From positions 3,286,001 to 3,350,000 of the forward strand of contig NZ_CP182343.1 of the NCBI RefSeq assembly GCF_048571125.1: DNA of 64,000 bases, read 5' to 3'. The position numbers and the translations under genes were made by a program. How positions within the stretch are numbered: position 1 is the stretch's first letter; every line of letters begins with the position of its first letter. The notes beneath the pieces are model-generated. The model was given only the letters and a program-made list of their open reading frames with translations. It was not told where the DNA came from and searched no databases. Below, piece after piece: positions 34,701 to 42,540 of this stretch. Source of the stretch: Arcobacter siniprincipis. Lineage in GTDB: Bacteria; Campylobacterota; Campylobacteria; Campylobacterales; Arcobacteraceae.

Positions 34701-35062
34701 ATGAGATTAAAAAAGTGATTACAACAATCGCAAATAACACAACAACAAATGTTGTATTACCCAAAATGATTAATACTCCAAAAGTAAAAGTATCACAAAA
34801 TCAAATGCCTCAAACAAATGGAAATGTATCTATTGTCTCAAAAACAATTAATGGAGAAAATGCAAATAAAGTAATAACTTTAAGTGAAATAAAAACAGCA
34901 ATGAAAGATGATAATACAAAAAATACTACTCCGTCAAATAAACAAAAAGATGTAAGAGTACCTTTATCATCAGATTCTGTAATAGATTTAGTAAATGGCG
35001 GAGTGAAACTTCCAGAGGGTGTTGATCAATTATTCTATGTAGTAGAAAATGAAGGGAAATAA
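31751..35062 (+). CDS. TpsA exoprotein (filamentous-haemagglutinin-type) of a two-partner secretion system
   Basis: An 1103-residue secreted adhesin-like protein. An extended signal peptide (cleavage near SYA-AP, residue 35/36) is followed by the TPS secretion domain (about 37-300: INWNKFNIAQNETVNF, then NSNGVLFGKNASINTAGLLATT), which TpsB recognises. Beyond this come beta-helix-like repeats, and an inserted jelly-roll/carbohydrate-binding-like module (about 520-720) opening with NSGFENGDTTGWTVD. The C-terminus is Thr/Asn/Lys-rich with no anchor. TpsB follows 9 bp later. Likely surface-exposed or released; target unknown. Confidence 0.9.
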   Translation: MKRLIDFSSRFRILKGGKISMVVSALLAGVTISYAAPSGGVVTSGTANISQNGNTTNITQSTQKATINWNKFNIAQNETVNFKQPNSSSITLNRVIGNERSVINGALNANGQVWILNSNGVLFGKNASINTAGLLATTAKLSDNDFNIGNYNFKNSSSNSVINLGTINISNEAYAVLAGKEVTNEGSIKAVKGKIHLVGADEYSINLNGNSLLNLTVKKGILDSIVKNSGSIKADGGEIYLTTNAVNELLKGVVNNTGVIEANSMGELTGKVELFAHGGEAQVGGTISATDGFVETSGKDFTFNGANIVTSNWLIDPVNITIDSSLASAIQSALDTADVTITTDGSNTPDTSATGTNSESAGDGDININSNITTNALNSDKTLTLLADNNIVFADGISIDAGQNSNTNKLNVVLTADKDNNGNGQVILSGATGNTIITNNGDLTINNQVDSNVNGETPLTINAGTGKVTLNDDLGENKKLKSLNITASSVDLGTKLHFINTLNEQVYNATINSLSTDQFTNSGFENGDTTGWTVDTTNTIYLNGGSVIAGTATPTDDVLPNTVPSQASTNNSGAYDDYTSSGTYTDKISTDTDSEGGQYSLQLTYSGGNVSAGYGVVHGPSVVSDSSVSLGKGDEVSFKWKASGGSDAYDVFGYILNVDTGETQTILNQTGATGNAATNWATASVTANKAGNYKFIFIAGSWDASGGQALGANLYIDGISTNSKKTFSGSAVTFNNPLNAHTNSLEIIADKVALNANISGSDTLTIKQKTNGNNIEIGGTTTADNSILDITSSNLANIQSGFSKVTFGDDTTAKVTTKGPIVADYNLTLIGKTAGVEISNELNIGTKTLTIESNSDVNDSGQGHIIAKNLNIKGTGDFTLDSNNNDVDVLAAGTSSSPIGKLVYRDADDITIGKVNDSKGLNSTDNIKVSTVKDTIKVLENVTTSKQGSDVINFNGEENVSKGRSYDAPEKDTTPETVKDNRPDEIKKVITTIANNTTTNVVLPKMINTPKVKVSQNQMPQTNGNVSIVSKTINGENANKVITLSEIKTAMKDDNTKNTTPSNKQKDVRVPLSSDSVIDLVNGGVKLPEGVDQLFYVVENEGK

Positions 35063-35071
35063 GGAATAAAG

Positions 35072-36757
35072 ATGAAAAAAATAACTAAACTAATAAGCCT
35101 ATCACTAATAACATCAAGTTCACTATTAGCAGCAACTCCAAATATAGGAGATGCTGTAAAACAAATACAAGTTCCAAAAGAAGTACAAAAGAAGAAAACA
35201 CCTTTAATAGAAATTGGAGGAGTAAAAAAATATGCTCCTGTTATGAAAGATGATAAAAGTGGTAAAACTATTTTTGTAAAGAGTTTTGAAATAGAAGGTG
35301 CTGTTCATATAGATGAATCAACTCTACAAAATCTAATCTCTTCATATACAAAAAAAGATTTAAACTTTAACCAACTACAAGAAGTAACAAGCATAATCAC
35401 AAAATATTATAGAAGTAGAAACTACTTTGTAGCAAGGGCATATTTACCTGTACAAGATATAAATAAAAACAATGGAATTATTAAAATTTCTATTATTGAG
35501 GGTAATTATGGAAAGTTTAATTTAAAAAACAACTCTTTAGTTAAAAATAGTATTGTTCAAGGTATGTTAGATGATGCTAAAAGAGATAATATAGTTTCTA
35601 CTAATACTTTAGAGAGAGCAATGTTAATCATCAATGATACCCCGGGTGTAAAAGTAACAAGTGCTGATGTTATGCCAGGAGCTGATGTAGGAACTTCTGA
35701 TTTCTCTATTACAACAGAAAAAACAAAAAGATTTGATGGATATATTTTAGCTGATAATTATGGAAGTAGATATACAGGTAAAAATAGAGTTATGGCTGGG
35801 GTTAATATTAACTCTCCTTTTAAAATAGGAGATAAAATCTCATTAAGTGGTCTTTTAAGTAATAAGAGTGATTTAAAAAATGGTAGATTAGCTTATTCAG
35901 CTCCTTTGATGTCAAATGGATTAAGAGGAGAACTAAGTTATTCTAAAACAACTTATGCCTTAGGAGATAAATATTCAAATCTTGATGCAAAGGGTAACTC
36001 TACATCTTTAGATGCTACATTAACTTATCCAATTATAAGAACAAGATTGGAGAATTTAAATGCTTCATTAAATATTGCTAAAAAAGATTTAAAAGATGAG
36101 ATTAATGTTCAAGATGATACTACTAAAAAAGATGTTAAATCTTTAAGATTAGGATTAGACTATGACAAGAGTTATTTAGCCTTTAATCTTCCATCATCTT
36201 CTAAAGTTAGTTTTAATTATACCTATGGGAAGTTAAGCTTTGATGATGCTAGTAAAGAAGCTGATGATGAAGCAGGAGCTAATACAAATGGTAATTATTC
36301 TAAGATTAATATAGATTTATCACATAGTATTAATTTTACTGAAAAACTTTCATTAGATACTTCATTAAACTTACAATATGCCCTTTCACATAAAAACCTA
36401 GATGGAAGTGAAGATTTATCTATTGGGGGAGCTTATGGGGTTAAATTATATCCAGATAGTGAAGTTAGTGCTGAGAATGGATATATATTTAATATAGAAG
36501 GAAAATATAGATTGCCTGATATAAACTCACTAACAAACACTGTTGGAATCTTTTATGATAGGGGAAGAGCATTTATGGCAAATAATAATGTAGGCTTTGA
36601 AGCTAAATCTTTACAAGATGTTGGTGTTGGATATTATGCTTCATATAAAGACTTCTTTGGTCAAGTTCAAGTTGCTTGGAATGTAAATAGTGCTCCTGTT
36701 ACTAGTGAACCTGATAGAAATAGTAGAGTTCTTTTTCAAGGTGGGTGGGTCTTTTAA
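35072..36757 (+). CDS. TpsB outer-membrane transporter (ShlB/FhaC family)
   Basis: A 561-residue Omp85-superfamily pore that exports TpsA. Signal peptide (about 1-21), a POTRA domain starting KSFEIEGAVHIDESTL (about 69-145), a second POTRA (about 146-215), and a 16-strand barrel ending in an aromatic residue (GGWVF). The L6-loop motif, usually VRGY or VRAYP, reads GVKLYP here (K458 in place of Arg). SD AAGGAA. Co-transcribed with tpsA. Function as the dedicated exporter is firm from pairing; the effect of the Lys substitution is unknown. Confidence 0.92.
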   Translation: MKKITKLISLSLITSSSLLAATPNIGDAVKQIQVPKEVQKKKTPLIEIGGVKKYAPVMKDDKSGKTIFVKSFEIEGAVHIDESTLQNLISSYTKKDLNFNQLQEVTSIITKYYRSRNYFVARAYLPVQDINKNNGIIKISIIEGNYGKFNLKNNSLVKNSIVQGMLDDAKRDNIVSTNTLERAMLIINDTPGVKVTSADVMPGADVGTSDFSITTEKTKRFDGYILADNYGSRYTGKNRVMAGVNINSPFKIGDKISLSGLLSNKSDLKNGRLAYSAPLMSNGLRGELSYSKTTYALGDKYSNLDAKGNSTSLDATLTYPIIRTRLENLNASLNIAKKDLKDEINVQDDTTKKDVKSLRLGLDYDKSYLAFNLPSSSKVSFNYTYGKLSFDDASKEADDEAGANTNGNYSKINIDLSHSINFTEKLSLDTSLNLQYALSHKNLDGSEDLSIGGAYGVKLYPDSEVSAENGYIFNIEGKYRLPDINSLTNTVGIFYDRGRAFMANNNVGFEAKSLQDVGVGYYASYKDFFGQVQVAWNVNSAPVTSEPDRNSRVLFQGGWVF

Positions 36758-36784
36758 ACCCCCTGCCTTTGATTAAAAGAGTTT

Positions 36785-38614
36785 TTAAATAACTATTTTA
36801 AAAGATAAGCCCTCATTTTTATTTTCTGCTGTTATTTGACCTTTTAGCTTTTGAGAAACTATCTCTTTTGCTAAATACAAACCTATTCCAGTAGAAGAAC
36901 TTTCTGAGAAATCTTTTTCAAATATCTTTTCTATAAAATCTTTACTTACTCCACCTGCATTATCTTCAAAAATAATTTCGAGTTTATTTTCTATTTCTTT
37001 TACAAAAATTCCTATTTTAGGATTTCTTATCTTTCGTCGTTCAAAAGCTTTTAGGGAGTTTTCAAATAAAATCATTAACACATTTAAAAAATAGTTTTTC
37101 TCTATTTTTATTTTTAGCTTATCATTACAATCAAAACTTATCTTAATATCTTTTTTTATAAACTCCTTTTCCATAAGTCTTATTACATAGTTTATCTCTT
37201 CACAAAACTCAACTTCTTCAATATTCTTTTCTTCTTTATAAAAATGCAACTGCCCAAGGGCTGTCTCTTTTAGGTAAGAAGTTGTCTCTTTTATAATTTT
37301 AAGATTATTATCAATAATTGTATCTATATTTTTATCTTTGAATTCACGAGCAGCTTCTATATAAGTGATACTGCTATAAATATTATTTATAGGTTCTTTC
37401 CACTGATGGGAGATATTTACCATGGTCTGCCCTATAAAACTAAGTTTTGAATATTCACCTAAAAGTTCAATATTTTTCTCATTTCTTTCTCTCATTACAT
37501 ATACAGAATAAAGTAACCCAATGGCTAAAACCATATCTTGCCCAATGGCTCCTATTGAAATGAAGTAATATAAAAAACCTTCATATTTTAAAATACCAAA
37601 AGCGACGAGTATATACAAGACTCCAAAAAAGAAGTAAACAATATTTGCCAATAAATAAAAAATAGAACCATCTTTTTTTAAAAGAAACATTCGAATTGAA
37701 AATATCAAAATAGTAAGCATAAGTATAAAGATAATATAAACATAAAATTTACTAAAATAAAGCACATCAGGATAAATACGATAAAAGAACTGTGTAAAAG
37801 CAAAAAGAGTAAGTAAAACAATAGATATTTTTATAATTGTTTGTGTAATTTTAAATTCATTTTTTTGGATATTGAAAAAATATAAGGGAAACAAACCAAA
37901 TAAAATCATTGCAAAAGCAGGAATAAAAAAGATGAAAAATTTATTTAAATCAAGTGGAATACCCAATTGATATAAAAATCCAGCTACAGAAAGTTGAAAA
38001 ATCCCAACAGATAAGGTAAATAAAGAATAAATTAAAAAATGCTTCTTTTTAAAAATAAAATAAAGAGTAAAACCAAGAACAATCATCACAAGTAAAATAC
38101 CGGTAAAAAATGCGTATATCAATCCTTGAAGAAAATAATACGCTTCAAAATCTTTGATATTAATTATATTCCACCTTATTTCCATAGTGCCATAAGTTTT
38201 TTGTTTTATAAATATCTCTACTTTTTGTAAAGGTTGAAGTTCAATATCAAAGTAAGAAGTCCTAAAATCATTCTCTCTTTTATTATGTTCTCTTAGGTTT
38301 CCTAGTTTGTAAGTTTTTGTTATTTGATTATCTTTTACTAAAAAAACATCAATTAAATTTATTCCTGCCATTTTATTATTTATTCTTTTTTTTAAATTCT
38401 GTTTTGTGTTATTTTTTAAATCAATCTTTATCCAAACAGAACTTTTTATTATCCCTAAATTGTATTTTTTTATAGGAATAAAATCATCTTTGTGCTTCAT
38501 TATCTCTTGTATATTTAAAGAATGATTCGTATCTACAAAATACTTTTCTACAACATCTAAATCATGGGCAAAAATTGAGGTAATAAAAATAAAAAATAAA
38601 ATAAATAACTTCAT
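36785..38614 (-). CDS. 7TMR-DISM histidine kinase (copy 2)
   Basis: A 609-residue paralogue of the kinase at 29117-30952 with the same order: signal peptide, DISMED2-type domain, seven helices, HisKA helix (NISHQWKEPIN) and ATPase domain (NSLKAFERR N-box, TGIGLYLAKEI). The ligand domain has diverged more than the catalytic part. It stops 27 bp after tpsB on the opposite strand, and its regulator gene is 1 bp upstream. The phosphoacceptor His and ATP-site motifs are intact. Confidence 0.9.
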   Translation of the reverse strand: MKLFILFFIFITSIFAHDLDVVEKYFVDTNHSLNIQEIMKHKDDFIPIKKYNLGIIKSSVWIKIDLKNNTKQNLKKRINNKMAGINLIDVFLVKDNQITKTYKLGNLREHNKRENDFRTSYFDIELQPLQKVEIFIKQKTYGTMEIRWNIINIKDFEAYYFLQGLIYAFFTGILLVMIVLGFTLYFIFKKKHFLIYSLFTLSVGIFQLSVAGFLYQLGIPLDLNKFFIFFIPAFAMILFGLFPLYFFNIQKNEFKITQTIIKISIVLLTLFAFTQFFYRIYPDVLYFSKFYVYIIFILMLTILIFSIRMFLLKKDGSIFYLLANIVYFFFGVLYILVAFGILKYEGFLYYFISIGAIGQDMVLAIGLLYSVYVMRERNEKNIELLGEYSKLSFIGQTMVNISHQWKEPINNIYSSITYIEAAREFKDKNIDTIIDNNLKIIKETTSYLKETALGQLHFYKEEKNIEEVEFCEEINYVIRLMEKEFIKKDIKISFDCNDKLKIKIEKNYFLNVLMILFENSLKAFERRKIRNPKIGIFVKEIENKLEIIFEDNAGGVSKDFIEKIFEKDFSESSSTGIGLYLAKEIVSQKLKGQITAENKNEGLSFKIVI

Positions 38615-38615
38615 A

Positions 38616-39290
38616 CTATCTTTTCAACCAATATCCCATATCTTTTACATTTTCTATAAGTTTGATATTTAGTTTTTTGTTTATATTATAAACTAAATTT
38701 ATCAAAGATTTTTGATTAGTTGAGTCTAAAATATATAGAAGGTCATCATATTTAATAACTTGGTTTTTATATCTAAAAAGATACTCGATAAGTTTTATTT
38801 CATAAGAGGTAAATTTATACTCTTTTGAGTCATCAATAAAAGTCTTTTTTAATCTATTGTAAAAAAGAGTCTCAGTAACATAGTATCTTAGTAACTCTTT
38901 TTTTTCTAAACTTTTCACAAATTTATTTAGAACATCTTTTAACTCATCCAAGCCATAAGGTTTGACAATATATTCCAAAAGATTTAAGCCAATTGCATTT
39001 TTGAGTTTAACTTTATCATCATAAGAACTTATAATCATAGCAGATATCTCATCATCTTTTTCTCTTATTATTTGCAAAAATTCATAACCATTCATAATAG
39101 GCATATCATAATCTACTATTAAAAGATGACACTCTTTTTTATTATATATCTCTAATGCTTCTTCTCCATTATGAGCTATAAATACATTCTTAAAATAATA
39201 TTCCAAAGTCTTTTTGATATTTTCACAAGCTTGAATATTATCATCTACATGTAATACATTTAATTCTTTTAATATATCTAAGTTATTCAT
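38616..39290 (-). CDS. OmpR-type response regulator (copy 2)
   Basis: A 224-residue paralogue of the regulator at 30954-31628, identical in length, with the same receiver site (IVDYDMPIMNG, D60) and winged-helix C-terminus (LTSYEIK-like FTSYEIKLIEYLF). It is divergent from the Slam-like gene, and the shared 145-bp gap holds the same TGATTTTG direct repeats seen before tpsA. TATAAT at 39303-39298 on the minus strand ends 7 bp before the ATG and no SD is present, again suggesting a leaderless transcript. Confidence 0.92.
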   Translation of the reverse strand: MNNLDILKELNVLHVDDNIQACENIKKTLEYYFKNVFIAHNGEEALEIYNKKECHLLIVDYDMPIMNGYEFLQIIREKDDEISAMIISSYDDKVKLKNAIGLNLLEYIVKPYGLDELKDVLNKFVKSLEKKELLRYYVTETLFYNRLKKTFIDDSKEYKFTSYEIKLIEYLFRYKNQVIKYDDLLYILDSTNQKSLINLVYNINKKLNIKLIENVKDMGYWLKR

Positions 39291-39297
39291 AGAATAG

Positions 39298-39303
39298 ATT
39301 ATA
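39298..39303 (-). promoter_or_regulatory. -10 box of response regulator copy 2
   Basis: Perfect TATAAT with a long T-rich tract upstream, ending 7 bp before the ATG at 39290. Confidence 0.55.
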
Positions 39304-39363
39304 TCATTAAAAAAAATAAAAATAAAAATAGATTCTAAAATTTACAAATCTTTTACTTTCTAA

Positions 39364-39393
39364 TGATTTTGCAATGATTTTGAGTTGCTAATA
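39364..39393 (+). promoter_or_regulatory. 11-bp-phased direct repeats upstream of the Slam-like gene
   Basis: TGATTTTG at 39364-39371 and 39375-39382, same unit and period as before tpsA, with a degenerate third unit (TGCTAATA) at 39386. Predicted response-regulator site. Confidence 0.6.
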
Positions 39394-39435
39394 TTTAGCT
39401 ATTAAAAATTATTTCACAAAAAAGAAGTTTACTAA

Positions 39436-40752
39436 ATGACAAAAAGAATATTATTTTTAACACTTTTATTAACATCCTTTTTATTAGCTAATAAGGCAGT
39501 TACTTCTTATGACCAAGCAGTAAAACTGTTTAATGAAAAAAACTATGAAAAAGCTTACAAAATATTTCTTTCTTTATCAAAAAATGATTTGGAAAACCAA
39601 AATCTAAACTTCTATCTTGGAAGATGTGAATATGAACAAGGGAAATATGATATAGCAATAAGTTATTATGAGAGAATACTTTTTGCTCAACCAAATAATT
39701 TAAGAGCAAAAATAGAAATAGCCCAAAGTAATTTGATGCTTAAAAACTATACTCAAGCAATAAAAGACTTTAATGCTGTTTTAGTAAATGCAGATACTCC
39801 ACCAGATGTAAAAAAAAGTATTGAAGAAAGACTTGCTTACATAAAACAAACTATGCAAAAACACTTTATAAGTGGAGCTTTAGTATTTGATTTAAGTTAT
39901 GATTCAAATGTAAATAACTCAGCAACAGCAGGTGAATACTCAGTTTTTGTACCCCAATTAGGAACTGATTTAAAATTATCAAATGATACAAAAGAAGAAT
40001 CAGATTACTATTATGATGCAATTGCTGTTATAAACCATGTATACAGATATAATGAAAAGTTTTCTTTAAATAACAATCTTGTAGTTTATACCCAAGATTA
40101 TGATACTAAAAAAAATAGTAATATTGATGTTATATCATTTACTTCTACTCCTACTTTTTATAAAGAGGAAAATAAATATAGTACTGGAATAGGAATAGAT
40201 TATGTTAGATACAATGACAAAGACTATTTAAAAAACTATAACCTAATACTTTCAAACTCTCATATCTTTACTCAAACAACTTTAAATGATATTACTTTTA
40301 AACTAAGTAAAAAACTCTATGACCAAGAAGAAGATAAACAAAAAAGTGCTTATGTATTTGATTTAACAAATAGCTTAAAATATAAAACAGAAAACTTTGG
40401 ACTTTTTACTTTAGATACTTCATATAGTAAAGAAATAGAAATATATGAACAAAGAACAGATGTAAGTAAAGAATCATTTGAAATAGGTTTAGAAAATAGT
40501 TTAGCTTTACCATATAAATTTAATCTAAACACAAATATAAATAGTAAAAAAGTAATCTATAGAGATACTGATGTTAACTTTCTATCTAGAAGAGTTGATA
40601 AGATAAATAGTGTCTCACTTGGAATAAGTAGACCCTTAAGAAAAAACTTACTCTTTGCCTTAAAAGCAACAGCTACAAACAATATATCAAACCAAGCACC
40701 CTTTGATTATAAAAAACAAGTTATTAAATCTTCATTGATTTATACATTTTAA
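39436..40752 (+). CDS. Slam-like (type XI secretion) outer-membrane protein: TPR plus DUF560-type barrel
   Basis: A 438-residue protein. Signal peptide (about 1-18), an N-terminal TPR domain (about 20-140; AVKLFNEKNYEKAYKIF, YLGRCEYEQGKYDIAISYYERIL), and a C-terminal beta-barrel (about 150-438) opening with FDLSYDSNVNNS, the usual start of the DUF560/Slam barrel, and ending in aromatic IYTF. Slam proteins move lipoproteins or soluble proteins with a TbpB-like barrel across the outer membrane. The next two genes encode proteins with such a barrel, as expected for cargo. Family assignment is by architecture and motif, so moderate-high confidence. Confidence 0.78.
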   Translation: MTKRILFLTLLLTSFLLANKAVTSYDQAVKLFNEKNYEKAYKIFLSLSKNDLENQNLNFYLGRCEYEQGKYDIAISYYERILFAQPNNLRAKIEIAQSNLMLKNYTQAIKDFNAVLVNADTPPDVKKSIEERLAYIKQTMQKHFISGALVFDLSYDSNVNNSATAGEYSVFVPQLGTDLKLSNDTKEESDYYYDAIAVINHVYRYNEKFSLNNNLVVYTQDYDTKKNSNIDVISFTSTPTFYKEENKYSTGIGIDYVRYNDKDYLKNYNLILSNSHIFTQTTLNDITFKLSKKLYDQEEDKQKSAYVFDLTNSLKYKTENFGLFTLDTSYSKEIEIYEQRTDVSKESFEIGLENSLALPYKFNLNTNINSKKVIYRDTDVNFLSRRVDKINSVSLGISRPLRKNLLFALKATATNNISNQAPFDYKKQVIKSSLIYTF

Positions 40753-40761
40753 GGATTTAAC

Positions 40762-42285
40762 ATGAAAAAGATACTTTTATTACTTTTTATACTTATTAGT
40801 TTTTCCTTTGCTAGTATAGGACAAATAACAGCCTTAGTTGGTGATGTTAAGATATCTAGGGATTCAAATACTATCTTAGCTAAACTTGGAGAGAAATTAG
40901 AAAAGAATGATGTTATAAATTCTTCTAAAGGTTCTAAAGCTCAAATTACCATGAATGATAATACTATTATTACTATTGGACAAAATTCTACGTTAAATAT
41001 CTTTGATTATGTTTATGATGAGAGTAAACCAAAAGACTCTAAGGCTAGTTTTGGGTTTATTAAGGGGTCTTTTAAGTCTATTACTGGAGCAATAGGTAAA
41101 ATCAATAAAGAGAGATTTAAACTTAGAACTAAAAGTGCGACTATTGGGATTAGGGGAACTACTATTATTGGGAATCAACAAATTATTATTTGTACTGATG
41201 GTGCTATTAGTGTTACTGCAAATAATTTTACGGTTAATGTTGATAAGCAAGAGTTTACAAGACTTCCACAAGGTAAAGCTCCAACTCCTCCTGAGCCTTT
41301 AAAACAAGATACTTTAGATAATGTTCAAAAAGGTTTAAATGCTGAGTCTAGTGATAGTAATACTACAGAGTCTAAAGAAACTAAAGAGAGCACTACTTCT
41401 ACTGAAGAAGAAAAAGCAGGAGCTAAGGATGATGAAGGTGGAACCCTTACAACTAGTGGTAATGATGACGGAACTACTCCTAAAAAAAAGGTTACTACTC
41501 CTAAAGAAAATATTGCACCTCCTAAAATTTTAGAAGATACACCTCCTCTTAATCCTGATAAACCTGAGATTCAGCCTGATATCCCTACAGAACATATTAG
41601 TTTTTCTGGCTTTTCAACACTTGGGTATGTAATTACAGCAAAGTCTGATGGAAATTCTTATTCTTTGCAAAGTGGAGAAATGGGGAAAAATGAAAATGGC
41701 TCTCTGATAATTATAAATAACCAAAATATTACTGATGCTGCTTTTACGGAACTAAGTACTTACTCTTATATAACAACAGATGAGAAATTCCTAGCAGATG
41801 GAACGTGGAGTTCAGGAGAAAATTCTTATTACAAAACAAGTTGGATTGCAGGTGTTAAAACTGATACAAGTTATATAAGTAGTTTAATAAATAATACTTC
41901 AAAAACTACAAAATCATTTGATCTCACAGGAGGTGGATATATAGGTGGATATATAGTTGATAATAATACTTTATACGACATTGATAGTGGTGGTTCATCT
42001 TTGAACTTTAAATTTGATTTTGGCGCAGGGATAAACTCTTTTACAGGGAGTATGAAATTAAAATATTTAAATGATCCTAAGGACTATACCATAAAGTTTG
42101 CTAATGGCAAAATAAATAGTTCAGGTTATTCATCAAAATTAACTCATGATGATAAGCCTATAAATGGAAGCTTACATGGTTCTTTTTTTGGAAGTGGAAT
42201 GGAAACAAGTGTAGGAAACTTTAACTTTGATGATGAAACAAATAATATACAAGGGGCTGGGATATTTTTAGCTACACCTAAATAA
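40762..42285 (+). CDS. FecR-domain protein with C-terminal TbpB-like barrel (cargo 1)
   Basis: A 507-residue secreted protein. Signal peptide (cleavage near SFA-SIG, no lipobox Cys), FecR domain (about 20-155; LVGDVKISRDSN, TIGIRGTTIIGN), an acidic/Thr/Pro linker (about 180-280), then a C-terminal beta-barrel (about 285-507) with GSMKLKYL, NGKINSSGYSSKLT and NGSLHGSFFGSG followed by an AGIF end. This last part resembles the TbpB-type barrel that Slam proteins recognise. No sigma factor or TonB receptor is nearby, so a FecR anti-sigma role is unlikely. Follows the Slam-like gene by 9 bp. Surface exposure or release is inferred. Confidence 0.8.
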   Translation: MKKILLLLFILISFSFASIGQITALVGDVKISRDSNTILAKLGEKLEKNDVINSSKGSKAQITMNDNTIITIGQNSTLNIFDYVYDESKPKDSKASFGFIKGSFKSITGAIGKINKERFKLRTKSATIGIRGTTIIGNQQIIICTDGAISVTANNFTVNVDKQEFTRLPQGKAPTPPEPLKQDTLDNVQKGLNAESSDSNTTESKETKESTTSTEEEKAGAKDDEGGTLTTSGNDDGTTPKKKVTTPKENIAPPKILEDTPPLNPDKPEIQPDIPTEHISFSGFSTLGYVITAKSDGNSYSLQSGEMGKNENGSLIIINNQNITDAAFTELSTYSYITTDEKFLADGTWSSGENSYYKTSWIAGVKTDTSYISSLINNTSKTTKSFDLTGGGYIGGYIVDNNTLYDIDSGGSSLNFKFDFGAGINSFTGSMKLKYLNDPKDYTIKFANGKINSSGYSSKLTHDDKPINGSLHGSFFGSGMETSVGNFNFDDETNNIQGAGIFLATPK

Positions 42286-42308
42286 AAGGGATTAAAAAAA
42301 TAAAAAAT

Positions 42309-42413
42309 ACCATCGCTACTTCATCACAAACTGGGGAATGTTTACATCATATATAAGCAACCCAGATTTTGTGTTCAAGTATTTGGTTTTTTAATAGAAA
42401 TATAGTTTTATCT
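42309..42413 (+). repeat. 105-bp 3' flank element, copy 1
   Basis: No gene is assigned. Arms CACAAACTGGG (from 42325) and CCCAGATTTTGTG (to 42373) can pair with a 2-base bulge. Both arms are unchanged in copy 2 (44096-44200) while the loop differs. Confidence 0.6.
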
Positions 42414-42420
42414 GATAAGA

Positions 42421-42531
42421 AAAAACTTAATCTTTGCCCTAAAAGGAACAGCTACAAACAATATATCAAATCAAGCACCCTTTGATTATAAAAAACAAGT
42501 TATTAAATCTTCATTGATTTATACATTCTAA
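42421..42531 (+). pseudogene. truncated 3' end of the Slam-like gene
   Basis: A 36-codon remnant that still reads KNLIFALKGTATNNISNQAP and ends IYTF plus stop, matching residues about 403-438 of the Slam-like protein with about five nucleotide differences. It marks the left breakpoint of the duplication and carries the SD region (AAGGATTTAAC) reused for the second FecR gene. No start codon; not expected to be a protein. Confidence 0.85.
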
Positions 42532-42540
42532 GGATTTAAC

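Larger units (their letters stand above)
40642..42413 (+). repeat. tandem duplication, unit 1
   Basis: Offset to unit 2 is 1779 bp at the gene starts. The unit consists of the last 110 bp of the Slam-like gene, the FecR-barrel gene, and a 105-bp 3' flank. The 870 bp from the ATG appears identical in both units; the central coding part is divergent; the 3' coding part and flank are similar. Confidence 0.92.

Noticed and set aside
40762..42285. FecR protein as an anti-sigma or TonB-linked iron regulator
   Set aside because: No ECF sigma factor or TonB receptor gene is nearby, the protein has an N-terminal signal peptide rather than a cytoplasmic anti-sigma domain, and it has a C-terminal barrel.
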